A stretch of DNA of 64,000 bases from Halicephalobus mephisto (lineage: Eukaryota; Nematoda; Chromadorea; Rhabditida; Panagrolaimidae): assembly GCA_009193035.1 (NCBI GenBank), contig SWDT01000106.1:1-64000 (forward strand). Direction: 5' to 3'. The notes under the pieces are model-generated. The model searched no databases. It saw only the letters and a list, made by a program, of their open reading frames with translations, and was not told the DNA's origin. Made by a program: the position numbers and the translations under genes. Shown one piece after another: positions 24,101 through 35,400 of the stretch (position 1 is the stretch's first letter; each line of letters begins with the position of its first letter).

Positions 24101-26929
24101 TGATTCTATAAAATCATACAAAAACAGTTTATTCATTTTCAAGTTGAGAGATCCTCCGGACACCAGAATAGAAGCCACCAGTGGTCCCAATCCCGGGATC
24201 ACCGTCAAAGGAGCCATGGTGTTCGTCAACTACGGTCAGTACGTGGCGTACTTGTGTTCTCCCAACGTCACCACCGTAAGAGAACTCCTGGAGCGAAATC
24301 TGTTCCTGAGTGACATGCAACGACACGACTCCACGAGAGATTTGATCATGTTGAATCAATCCAGAATGAGTCAAGTAGAACTAAAGTAAGTGAAAGTTAC
24401 TGTAATCACCAAAAGTACCGTAATTAATCAAGGTGTTGTGGTTACTGTAAGTAGTGTGATGACTGCAGATATCATAGTGACTGTAGGTACCGTAATCACT
24501 GTAATTACTGTAAGTGATGCAAATACTGTGATTACTGTAGGTGCTGTGGTTATTGAAAACAGCATAATTACTGTGATTACTGTAAGTACTCTGATTACCG
24601 TAATTACTGTGATTACTGTAAGTACTCTGATTACTGTAATTACTGTGATTATTGTATGTACTCTAATTACTGTAAGTACCCTAATTACTGTAATTACTGT
24701 ATACGGTATGATTTCTATCAGTGTCGTAGTTACTGTAGATACTGTAATCATTGAAAGTATTGTAAATGCTGTAAGTACTGTAATTATTGAAAGCGATGTG
24801 GTTACTGTAGCTGCTGTGATTACTGAGAACACCCTAACCACTAGAAGTACTGTAATTTGCGTACTTGCCGCAAGTACCGTAACTTGCACCATTACTGTAA
24901 AAAACTAAACTTTGTAATTCATGATTACTGTAGATACTCTAAGTACTGTGATTGACATGGTTACTGTGTTTTGTTAAATGATTTCCTTACAGTAAGAAGC
25001 TAGAAGAAACCACCAGAAACTTGAAGAAGATGGCCTTGGAACTTGAAGTTGAAAAACAAAAAACCGAAGATCTTCTTTGCGAACTTATGCCTCAGTCTGT
25101 GGCTGAGAGCCTGAGGCATGGACATTCCGTAGAAGCTATGGAATTTCCTGAATCTACAGTATTGTTCACGGATATTGTGACTTTTACGAATATTTGCGCC
25201 CTCTGTACCCCCTACGATGTCGTCAATTTGTTGAACGATTTGTACCTCAGATTCGATCGGTTGATTGAGTTGGTAAGTCTTGGAGAGCTTCTGTCATGGT
25301 CGATGATGTTTTAAAAGCATACTTTTATGTAAAAATTGTTCTAAGTCACTATCCTTGGAGTAGAAATTGTCTGGATAGTGATTAATTTTGACAACTTCTA
25401 GACACTATCCAATCTCACTCCATTCTTTGAGAACAATGTATACTATCAGTCACTATCCTCAAAGTAGAAATTGTCTGGATAGTGACTAAAAGAACTATTT
25501 TTAGACACTATCCTAACAATTTTCTCTATTAGTAGAAATTGTCTGGATAGTGACTGAAGACAACGATTTTTGAACACTATCCTTGCAATTTCTATTGTAA
25601 GAATAGTGACTGAAGAAAACGATTTTTAGACAATTCTGGCAATTTCTATTGCCACAGAAAGCTTTGGATAGTGACGGATCTGTTTTTAAAATACAGCATT
25701 TCTTGTATGAATAATAACTGTTAAATACTACTTTTAGAACGATGTCTACAAAGTAGAAACCATCGGCGACGCCTATGTCGTTGTCGGTGGAGTCCCAAAA
25801 CACTGTGCAAATCACGCCGAAAGAGTCCTCAACGTCGCCATCGGTATGATGATGGAAAGTAAATTTGTGCTTTCACCCATCACCAACAGACCCATCAGAA
25901 TCCGAGTAGGGGTTCATACAGGGGCCGTTGTTGCCGGGGTAGTCGGAAGCAAAATGCCTAGGTCTGTTTCTATTTTTAAAATTCTTCATTTTCTAACTTT
26001 TTTAAATTTAAAATTCTTCATTTTTAAAATTTAAAATTCTTCATTTTCTAATTTCTTTAAATTTAAAATTTTTCATTTTCTAACTTTTTTTAAATTTAAA
26101 ATTCTTTTAAATTTTTTTTATTAAAAATTCTTAAATTTTCCACTTTTTTATTTAAAAATTTATTTCATTTTAACTTTTTATTTTTTTATTTTTCAATTTT
26201 TTTATACTTTTTTAATTTTAAAATTTCTTTCACATTTGTTATTTTTAACTTTTCCCACTTTGAAAATTCCTTTATATTTTCATCCTCAATCTCTTTCAAA
26301 AATAAAAACCCAAAGATCAAACAATAAATAAGTAAACACACATAAATTGAGCCTATTTTGCTTTAATATTTTCCACCAGTATACTATATATCAACAAGAA
26401 TAAATTACATTTCAATAACCAGTAAAACTTGTAGGTATTGTCTTTTCGGCGACACCGTAAATGTTACAAATTGTATGGAATCACATGGAGTTCCTGGACG
26501 CATCCACGTTAGTGAATCTGCAAGAACATTTGGATTAAAAACAAATAATGCGTTTATTTTCACTCCTAGAGGAAATATCGACATAAGAGTATGGTATATT
26601 TTTAAAATTATTTTAATTATTTCTTTCAGGGAAAAGGCCAAATGTTTACATATTTTCTCGAAAAAAACGAACGTAAATCAGTTTGGGAAATAATAGGAAA
26701 ACAACGACAAGGAGACCAATCCATCGATGGATATGCCGAACTCCACGTCGACGTTGGAGACGATTTAGCTGATTTAACTCCAGAAAAAATAGAAGAATTA
26801 AAACAAAAAAAGCAAACATTGATGGAAAATGGATATAATCACGAATTAGCTAATGGATTATCCGATCATATACGTAACAGTCCTAGATCTCCTAATCCAC
26901 CCAAATCACATTTTTGTAATCTATTTTAA
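21185..26929 (+). CDS. gcy-35: Soluble guanylate cyclase, GCY-35 type
   Basis: Haem-based gas sensor making cGMP from GTP; in C. elegans GCY-35 senses O2 in URX, AQR and PQR neurons. Eleven exons: 21185-21187, 21244-21317, 21473-21573, 22306-22456, 22504-22619, 23067-23269, 23916-24385, 24993-25272, 25738-25961, 26435-26588 and 26630-26929. Phases are consistent and give 691 residues. The first exon is only the ATG, joined to FGWIHESF. The H-NOX domain has the haem ligand His105 ([10 protein letters not shown]) and the Y-x-S-x-R motif at 136-140. A HNOXA/PAS-like region and coiled coil follow. The cyclase domain has metal Asp433 (LFTDIV) and Asp477 (IGDAY), guanine-selecting Glu473 and Cys543, and the VNV loop. 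At the usual catalytic Arg position there is Cys554 (VNVTNCMES), suggesting it works in a heterodimer. Other soluble GCYs fit less well. Confidence 0.92.
22620..23066 (+). repeat. gcy-35 intron 5: ~45/90-bp tandem repeat
   Basis: The intron consists of repeats of 'tcaagaatcgagaaaaagt', 'aaatttaaaaattttcg' and 'gttagaacctgagaaaag'. They leave a frame open across 22466-22789, which is rejected as coding beyond the real exon at 22504-22619. Confidence 0.8.
23278..23515 (+). repeat. gcy-35 intron 6: 14-15 bp minisatellite
   Basis: About sixteen near-perfect copies of 'ttttaaatttaca' / 'ttttaaatttact' lie just after the donor at 23270. T-rich decayed repeats follow up to the acceptor at 23915. 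Confidence 0.92.
24386..24992 (+). repeat. gcy-35 intron 7: ACTGTAAGTACTG-type minisatellite with pseudo-donors
   Basis: Tandem 9/18-bp units of 'taattactgtaagtactg' type fill the intron after the true donor GTAAGTG at 24386. GTAAGT recurs at about 24447, 24510, 24582, 24618, 24671 and 24771. The lack of stop codons in the unit keeps both strands open (24390-24908 plus, 24892-24428 minus). Their Val/Ile/Thr-only repeat translations are not proteins. Confidence 0.9.
25320..25680 (+). repeat. CACTATCC-family palindromic repeats in gcy-35 intron 8
   Basis: At least five inverted copies of the 'cagtcactatcc ... ggatagtgactg' module lie between the donor at 25273 and the acceptor at 25737, with inner 'agaaattgtctggatagtg' segments. 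It is the same family as the 69-bp satellite at 16010-16760. Confidence 0.88.
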
Positions 26930-26973
26930 TTTTTTACGAAAAATATTTTAATTCTTATATTTAAATAAAAAAC

Positions 26974-29253
26974 TTACTTTTGTGTACTATTCGTCCTCGA
27001 AACCGCTTCTGGAGACCCATCTGTACTTTCCGAATGAAATAAACTTGCAGAAGAAACAGAATGAGGACTCAACAGCGGAGATTCAAACATGTCACTTCCA
27101 GTCACAGAAATCACAGAAGGAATAGGACTAAGACAAAGATCTTGTTCGTCATCATTACCGGCAATTTCCGTTTGTTCTTCATAAAATTCCAAAGTTCTTT
27201 TAACTTTAATCAACGTATCTTCGACATCAGCATAGGTCTTCGGAGGCATGACATCGATATCATTGAACAACTTGTAGTAATCAATGTCATGTGTTATTGG
27301 CTAAACGAAATCCATTAAAAATTACAAAAATTAAATTTTTTATAAAATAATCCCTAAGTAAATTTTTGGAAAATATTTCACAAATGTCCCATGACAATTA
27401 TTTCGCAATCACTATAATAGAAATTTAAAAATAAACATTGTTTCGAAATCGGTTCGACGTCAATTTATTGAATTTAATGGAAACTAAAGTAGCCTACGTC
27501 ACAATTTTTGTCCTGGATAGCAATTTCATCATCCACACAACTTCACAATCAACCATAAATCATAAGAATAAAAAACAAAAGTTGTAAAAAATTATCAAAA
27601 AAATCTTTGGAATTTATCAGAAACTGAAATAATCCAAATTTCAATTCTACGCGATTTCACAATCTTATGCAATTTCGAAATCAACTATAAACTATAAAAA
27701 TTAAAAATTAAAATTACATAAAATAATCGAGAAAATACTTCCCAGAATTCAATAAAAACCAGAATAACTCAATTTTTAATTTTACGTGATTTCATAATCT
27801 TATGCAATTTCGAAATCGACTTTTAATTTTTAAATAAATTTTTAAATTCCCATATCAAAATCTAAAACCCTCAATAACTAATAATTACACACCAAACTAC
27901 TACTACTACTAAATGTCCCAAAAAACCACAACTATCCCATTTTCTTTAAAAAATTAAAAAATCTCACCATTGTTTGTTTTTTCAGATTTTTCTTTCCGTT
28001 GATTCTTTTCTTATTCGATTTTGGACAGCTGTTCTCGGGAACTTTCATGTTCAATTGAGCAAAACTTGGTGGTAAATCATCTGCACTGTCTTCAGAATCT
28101 AATGAAAGCTGTGGTCTTGGATTATTTGCACAAACTTGGGCTGCTACTTCAGTTACTTCAGCCAAAAGTTCCTTCGGCAAATCGGTGTCGGCAGAAGCGC
28201 TGAGTTGATTCAAATACGAAATAAGTCTTTGACATACCCGTTTCTTTTCCAAAAAAGGTTCAAAATCGTCTTGAGTTTCATGGAGCATTGCCTGAGGGAA
28301 GGAATTCAATCCTCGAGTTTTCTAAAAAAATAATTATTTTATTTTTAAAAATTAAAACTTACGTGATTTCTTATCCATTGGTTATACATCGATCTTTCTT
28401 CGTTATATTTCGCAATTAGGACTCTTTTTTGAGCTTTTAACTCCTTCAAATGATACTTGAGACGGTTTATGGGTTCTTTGATTTTCTTCAAATTCTGATG
28501 AGCCTTCTTCCAGCGGTCCCGGGTTTCCCAAATGATCTTCTTCTGATTCTGGAATTGATAACGGGCCTCCTTCCACTCAGATTCTAATCTTTTGCAATCG
28601 TTCAAAATCGGGACGTACTTGTTGAGTTTCGCAACGTTCCTTTTAGCTCTCTCGATTTCGTTAACGATAAGCTGCTCTTCTCGGGCATTTGAGAACCTGT
28701 GGTTGTTGTATCTGTTCTGCAACTGCGTCAGCATAGTGTTAGCACGAACGGGGTCCTTGTAGGTGAGATCTGCATCCTCTAATTCCCTCCGTTCTTTCTG
28801 TTTATTTTCCAGAAGATCGTGGGCTTCCTTAACCCTGGTTTCGAGGACCTTGATGGAGTCCTTGGAGCCCAAATACAACGCCTTCAGCTGCTGTTCTTCT
28901 GTCTTCAACCCTGCCGACTCCAATCTGCGTTCCTCAGTCCAGTATTTCTCGATCTGAAAAAAATTCATATATGAAAATTAAAAAACTTTCGAAATCAAAC
29001 TTACTTCTTTGTAAACTTTAGTTATTGAGTTATTCAACCGCCAAATTTCACTTTCGAAATCATGTCTATTCGGAGTTTTAGCCTGCAGCTCCATCCCGAC
29101 AAGTGAGCTGCTTCCAGAAGCAGCGGATTTACAATAATCATACAGAGCACATTCAGTATCGCCGCTTCCCATCCAATGACTAGTCGACGCCCTGTAAAAA
29201 GTCGGGAGATATCCAGCATAATAATCATAATACAAATGTTTCTTCGCGACCAT
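26974..29253 (-). CDS. Coiled-coil protein, BFR1/proton-pump-interactor-like
   Basis: Four exons: 29253-29005, 28953-28363, 28321-27968 and 27300-26974. All junctions are phase 0, giving 506 residues. Residues about 65-285 form a long charged coiled coil (TEEQQLKALYLGSKDSIKVL through RLKYHLKELKAQKRVLIAKY), with no signal peptide or membrane segment. The C-terminal part has THDIDYYKLFNDIDVMPPKT, then an acidic and Ser-rich tail. The order of coiled coil followed by a segment with 'PP.T..DV...L' recalls yeast BFR1 and plant proton-pump-interactor proteins, which associate with polysomes and mRNA. That assignment is from memory and uncertain; a nematode-specific coiled-coil protein is the alternative. 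It ends 44 bp from the gcy-35 stop in a tail-to-tail arrangement. Its third intron shares long similarity with an intron of the TANGO1-like gene. Confidence 0.7.
27340..27967 (-). repeat. Shared intron sequence, copy A (BFR1-like intron 3)
   Basis: In sense orientation the intron starts GTGAG, then within about 30 bases enters sequence nearly identical to intron 7 of the TANGO1-like gene (37388-38076). Landmarks in sense order are 'tagttgtggttttttggga', 'catttagtagtag', 'ttattgagggttttagattt' and 'aattctgg(g)aagtattttctc'. Similarity can be followed to near the 3' end ('tttctattatagtgattg'). Confidence 0.8.
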
Positions 29254-29950
29254 CTCGAGTCATATTCGGATTAAAGAATGAAGAAAAATAAAAAATGAAA
29301 TATTTTGATCGAAGTTCAAGTAAACAAGGATCTAGAGTGGCCTAAACCCCTGTTTTCTGACTTAACTGGTCAACAAAAAAGAAAACAAAGGACCAAAGTT
29401 CGATTTTCACACAAGACCACAGTCCAATCTGCCAAATCTAAAGAGATCCCAAAAATCCAAATCTCTCTAAAAATAAACATCTTTCTAAATTTACCTAATA
29501 TTGCAAAAAAACTCCAAAATTCAATCCACAAATTTCACAAGACATAACATATAAATATTATCCATAATTAAGGTGGATTAAAACTGAATTAAAATTTATA
29601 TATATAAATGTTTTTAAAATTAATGAACGTCAGCAAAAGTTTCATCATATCTGTGCACGACAAACCGTCGCGAACCTTTTGTCCGAGATGAAAGACGGAC
29701 ACTACAATTCGTGAATTGGCGCTTTGCACTTAAAACCAAACATGTCGTCAAATTAAAACGAAACACTAACCTTCATTGGCCCGATTTCCCAAAAAAATAA
29801 TAATTCAACAAAACTTTGACATTCACAAAAATGGCAAAACGTGTAATTTTCCGGCTTTATTCCATAACAACAAAGAAAGACTGTCTTTTTTGGGCATTTT
29901 TTGGAACTTTGCCAAAAACGTTTTTAAAGTGCTTTTCATATATGATATTT
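29254..29950. other. Spacer between BFR1-like promoter and VPS33B 3' end
   Basis: This holds the upstream region of the BFR1-like gene and the 3' flank of VPS33B. A less AT-rich island lies at about 29625-29780. Plus-strand frames of 80 and 82 codons (29305-29547, 29776-30024) have no recognised motif; the second runs into the VPS33B coding exon on the other strand. No gene is supported. Confidence 0.4.
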
Positions 29951-31749
29951 TTAAATCGTTTCTGAAAAGCTTTTTAAAAACTCATCTCTATGTAAAATAT
30001 TACTTGTCAATATTATTAACCTAAAATTATTGTTTTGGGCAAATTGTCGGAGAGCGGCGATTTCAGCAAACGAGACGCCGCCGATGAAGCAGACTAGGAC
30101 GGCTTTCTTGATCCTTGAATCCAGTTTCGCCGGATTTGGAGTGGAGGAAATAGGAATATCTGGTCCTAGGGCCTTCTGGAGTTTTGATTGGTTCCATCCA
30201 TCTACCGTATTCATTGATAAAATTTGGACAATTAAAGGCAGGTAGGCGTCGCTGAAAACGTAACTCGGCTTCGTCGCCGTCTTCGCGTCGAATGGCGCTT
30301 CAGAATCCACAGTAAGATTCATATTCTTCACAACTTGAGCGAAAGAGTTCTTCCCTGTCCCAGGAATGATGTTTCTGACTGGATTCAAATTAATCGGAGT
30401 CGTTTTTTCCGTCAGTAATCCGTTCAATTGAAGTCCGAGAAGAACTGGCAGATACTCGTAGCCGCAGGCGTGCAGGAAACGATCTCGGAAGTTCCTAAAG
30501 TGCTTCGAGGACAACCCATCTTCACAAATTGACCAAAGACAAGCTAATTGCAAAATCTGCCAAGGATTTCCTTGACGGATTAAGGCTAGCTCCAGATGCT
30601 TCATGACGTCCTTCGAATCGGCTTCTTTCCTGATTATCAAATGTTCCATGTTGAGCCGATCAGCTGCTCCTTTGTTCGTTTCCAATAAAACTTCACAAGC
30701 ACAAATATGGAGTTCCAAAAGTTTGTGATTCTGCTTCAGTTCTCTCAGTTCGTTGGACACGAAATTTCTGACTTCTTCGACCTTGTTCAAGCCTTAAAAA
30801 TTAAAATCCATATATAAATTTTCCTTAAGAACCTACTTGAAGCCTTGTCGAAGCTGTTCTGGAGACTTTTGGCCTTGGCCGAGAGAAAAGGGAAAACCTG
30901 GGTTATGTGTCGGTTTCTGACGGTCCCAAAAATTGAATCAGAGTTGCTCAAAGAAACCACGTTTTTTCCGGACGATTTCTGCTTCAGTTTGGCGTTGACT
31001 TGTTCTCCGAAAGTTATCTTCCCGCAAGAATAGGCAAAAACGTCGTTTAGCATGCTTTCGTACGTCAATCCGGTCATCAGAACACTCGCCAAATCGGATT
31101 TTCTGTCGAACAGAAACATGTGGGATATTGGTTGATTCGCGGTCGCCGCTGGCTCTCCTTGATCCTCAAAAACGGTTTTCAAAATAGATCGGCATTCCGA
31201 AGCCGCTTTTCCGATGGCAAATTGGTTAGGAATGAAGCCGTATAAAGACTGGAGTTGCCAGATCCCCTTCGCTAGAGCTTGATAGTCCACCTTCGACATG
31301 TCCTGAGGCAATTCCAAACTTAACAAATCCGATTCCAACGGGATAAAGGACAAATTCAATTGGAAAAAATTAACAAGACCAAAAACGCCCTGTTTTTCGA
31401 ACTCCAACTCGCAGACGGACTGTCTTCTGTCGACGAATATGACGCAGTAAATCCTCTCTGGTTCGGCTTTGATCAACTCACAAATCTTCCTGACAGTTGC
31501 CAATCTTGGTCTGACCATGAACACTCTGTTGGATACCGTAGGATCCCAGGAAACAACCCTGTCGAAATGGAACTGCTGGACTTTTTTACAGTTGTGTTCA
31601 TATAAAAGCGACATGTTTCCGATTTTGTCCAGCGGCCTCATCAAAGACTGCTCCACCACCAGCTCCTTCGACCCGATTATGGATTCTAAAACGTGTATCA
31701 GCTCCCATTTCGTCAATTGAACGAGCATCGAAAAATCGAAATCGTCCAT
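29951..31749 (-). CDS. vps-33.2: VPS33B-type Sec1/Munc18 protein
   Basis: SNARE-binding Sec1/Munc18 protein. VPS33B pairs with VIPAS39 (SPE-39 in worms) in late endosome and lysosome-related organelle fusion. Two exons, 31749-30837 and 30792-29951, phase 1 junction, 584 residues; human VPS33B is about 617. Motifs are an SM-type N-terminal region, SHMFLFDRKSDLASVLMTGL for the conserved 'LDR..D..T.L..Q' block, and FGTVRNRHITQVFPFLSAKA. VRNFVSNELRELKQNHKLLELHIC spread over the junction matches VPS33B rather than VPS33A. The end KAVLVCFIGGVSFAEIAALR plus LIILTS is the SM C-terminal strand-helix. The first Met (MDDFDF) lies 6 bases after a TTGCAG acceptor, which suggests a trans-splice site or a 5' UTR intron just upstream. 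Confidence 0.88.
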
Positions 31750-31761
31750 CGTTATCTGCAA

Positions 31762-32483
31762 TTTAAAAATTTTTTAAAATACATATAAATCAACTTAAAC
31801 TTACAGTTTTTACAATTTATACAGTTAGCACACATCAAGTTCTGGCAAATAAATATAAATAATTCAGAAAATTTTAAAAATTCATTGATTAAAACCCGCA
31901 AGAAAAAAATCAAAGTTCATCGTCGGAATCGAAAAAGCCAAACAAAACTCTTTCCGAGGGTTCTTAGCGCGATTTTCCGGATTTGCCACGGCAGCAAACG
32001 GATTCCTTGGCCAGGCTCCGAAGACGTTGATGAATTTAAAATCGAAATTCGTTTTTTGTGCACGTTCGTTTTCGTGATTATTGATTGATTTCGTAATTAT
32101 TAGGTCACTATGACCATGCACAATGTTTTAGAATTATTTTTGCATAAATTCTGATTTTAAAAATTAAAAAATTAATGTTTTTTACACTTGTGGATTTTTG
32201 AAGAAATTTATTTTTTAAATTTTATATAAAAAACGGGTTTTTTGGACTTAACGGGGAAATTGGTGTGATTTGGTTTAGTGCGACGTCAGATTGCGACGCA
32301 CAGACACTATCCAGCGAGGAACTCGAGCGAGATCAGCGCACTTGGTCATTTTTCAACCTTGCTTCGTTGGAACCTTTTAAAATTCAAAATTAACTGTCTT
32401 CAATTAAATCATCCGTGGGAAAATCGGAAATATTTATATATTGATCGGGAATTTTCAGGGTTTCACTTTATTCATGCCTAAAA
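31762..32483. promoter_or_regulatory. Divergent VPS33B / TANGO1-like region with unassigned open frame
   Basis: Both neighbouring genes are read outwards from this 722-bp block. It contains a GC-richer part at 31900-32080 with open frames on both strands, the longest on minus from 32121 to 31882 (79 codons, ending FSIPTMNFDFFLAGFNQ). I recognise none of them. An alternative minus frame ends FGFFDSDDEL and could be a small C-terminal exon. Near the TANGO1-like gene, 'gcgacgtcagattgcgacgc' (about 32280-32299) carries an ACGTCA core of the bZIP type. That core is an attractive but unproven link to ER-stress control of a secretory-pathway gene. Confidence 0.3.
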
Positions 32484-35400
32484 ATGCTAACGTATTTATT
32501 GGTAAGTTGTCGATATATGAGTTCTTATTTTTTATTTTTATTTTTTTAGGTATTAATCTATATTCCATTGTTTGTAAACGCTAACGCTGCACCCACGAAG
32601 CTATGTGCAGACGAAAAATGTTCCCAGAAGCTTTTTTCGACGACTGCGGTCCGGATCTACGGAGCTACCCACGGTGATTTCCTGAGTTTGAAGGAAAACG
32701 AAACAATCGACGTTTACGCCATCAAAATGAGCAACAGACCGGACATTATCGAAGGAATGGTAAGTTTATATAAAATAAAACTAATTTTCTTGAATTTTTA
32801 AATTTATTTCTTTAATTTTCTGAGTTTTTTTAAATTTATTTCTTTAATTTTTTAATTTTTCGATTAATTTCTTTAATTTTAAACTTTATTTTTTGAAGTT
32901 TTCAAAGTTTATTTTCTTTATTTTTTAGGTTTTTTAAATTAATGTCTTCAAATTTTGAATATTTTCATATATGTATTTTGAATTCCTGTACTTTTTCAGA
33001 ATTCTGAAGGGAAACGAGGATTGCTGTATCTCAATTTTGTGGATAGATTAGGATACATCTTCTATCTTATGCAAGTCGTCGAGGACAACGTTGAGATGTA
33101 CGAAGTGAAGCAGACTCTGTCTCCTGGGGAAACGGCACTCGTGAAGAAGAGAAACGCGAATCCTTATCTGTGGAGAGACTACAATGTTCAAAGAAAACTG
33201 CAGAACGAAGTCGAATTCAAAGATATCCCTATGCTTCCAGATCCGGAAGAAAAGAAAAAAGGACATCATCATCATCATCATGGACATGACCATCATCATC
33301 ATCATCACGATCATGATCACGATCATAGTCATGAAGAGATTAAAGCTTCGGAAGAAGGACAGAAACCGGAAGTGGTTCCTACCATAGATCCGCTCAAGAA
33401 GATATCTTTGCAAGCCATGAAGGAAGCTCAGAAACTCGCCCCAGAAGCGACCCCTACCCCTCCTACTGTAGCTCCCCCTTCCCCTGTGGAATCTCCTCCT
33501 CCGGCTGGGTCTGAAAATAACATCGAAGATGAACTTGTAAATACTATTGAGAAAACTTTAGAAAATACGAAAATTTCCCCTGATATTGTGAATTCTATCA
33601 TCGAAGAAACAGCCAAAAATTCCCAAGAAATCGTTCCAGAAGATCCGAAACCTTCAGAAATCAAGGATAATGTAGAAAATTTATATCAAGAAGTAACAAT
33701 GCCTCCGGTAGAAGCCACGACGATTCCGGATCCGATGACAACGACGGATAGAGATGAAACGGCTGTTCCGACTACTGCACCGGTAATGGCAGTTACAGAA
33801 CCTCTAGAAGTTAAGGAAAATCAGATTCCTCCATTGGAACAGTTGATTACTCCAGCTCCTGAAGTTCAACCAGAATCTCAGGAATTACCAAATTTAGAAG
33901 CTCCAACAACTCCAGTTCCGGTCGTTGAAGAAGTTCCTACTGCTCAGGATACTGTAACTAAAGAAGTCCCTACTGCTCAGGATACTGTAATTAAAGAAAT
34001 TCCTATTCGGAATACTGTGGCTGAAGAACCTTCTACTGCTCAAGATACTGTAATTAAAGAAGTTCCTACTGCTCAGGATACTGTAATTAAAGAAATTCCT
34101 ATTCGGAATACTGTGGCTGAAGAACCTTCTACTGCTCAAGATACTGTAATTAAAGAAGTTCCTACTGCTCAGGATACTGTAACTGAAGAAGTTCCTACTC
34201 GGGATACTGTAGCTGAAGAACCTCCTACTACTCCGGCTCCAGTGGTCGAAGAACCCCCTATTGCTCTGGCCTCTGCTGAAATTCCAGCATCTACTGTACC
34301 TTCAGTTGTCGAAGAAAAACAAATTGATCCATCGTCGGAGGAAGTAAAGAAAACTTCTGTTTTACAAGAAGAAATTAAAGAAATAAAAACCGGAAATAAG
34401 GTTGGTTTGATTTTGGGAATTTTGATGAGGAAAAACGCGAGTCGAAAAATGTTTGCAGTTTGCGACTTCCATTTGTTTTGCATTTTGTCGATTGTTATGA
34501 TCGATCGGGATTTTTAAGTTTCATTTTGACGAAGTAAAATTTTTCGAAAAAATTTGCGCAATTTTTTGTAATTTAAGAAATTTTGGTTAAATTTCTGTGG
34601 AAATTAAATATTTTATTCGAAAAATTAGGAAATTTTTGATTAATTCTTGGTTTTTTAAATTTTACAAAGAAAAATAAAAAAATTTTAATTTTAAAATTCA
34701 TAAAATGCTTTATTTATTGATTTTATTTGAAAATTTATGAATTTTTGTTTTTTTTATATATTTAAGAAGATTTAAGAAATTTGACCAATTTTTCATTGAA
34801 AAATCGCGAAAATTTTGATTGATTTTGTTCAAAAAATTTTCGGAAGTTAGGTCATCAGATTTTTGTAAAAAAATCGGAAAAGTTTGATTGATTTTATTTT
34901 AAAAATTTATGAATTTTGATCAATTTTATAAAATTTTTTATTATTTTATAAATTTTATAAAAAATTTATGAATTTTGATCAATTTTATAAAATTTTTTAT
35001 TATTTTATTAATTTTATAAAAAATTTATGAATTTTGATTAATTAATATTTTTTAAAGAAATTCGCAGAATTTTGATCAGTTTTTTTTCGATAAAATGGAA
35101 ATTTTTTATTAATTTTATTTTTGAAAAATTCATAGAATTTTTGATTGATTTAATATTTATTAAAATTAGAAAAGTTTGGTCAGTTTTATTTGGAAAAATC
35201 TAAAATTTTTGGTTTTTATTTTAGTTTGGAAATTGATATATGGAATTTTTTGTTTTTTATATATGAAATGATTTTAATTGTTTTCAGATGAACGGGTATT
35301 GTTATGATGACGATTGTTCCACGAATTCTGAAAATCCAAATGGTTCTGAAACAACGGGATTCGTGGCAACGAATATCCGGCCCATTGCTAAATCCGTAGC

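Noticed and set aside
24129..24374. 81-codon minus frame
   Set aside because: Antisense to gcy-35 exon 7.
24390..24908. 172-codon plus frame and 154-codon minus frame in the gcy-35 intron
   Set aside because: Both are translations of a stop-free 9/18-bp minisatellite (Val/Ile/Thr only) lying between a good donor and acceptor of gcy-35.
26954..29953. BFR1-like gene as SH3BP5/REI-1
   Set aside because: Both are coiled-coil proteins, but I could not match the conserved SH3BP5 blocks, and the C-terminal segment fits BFR1-type proteins better.
33048..33413. 121-codon minus frame rich in Met/Ile
   Set aside because: Antisense of the His-rich exon of the TANGO1-like gene.
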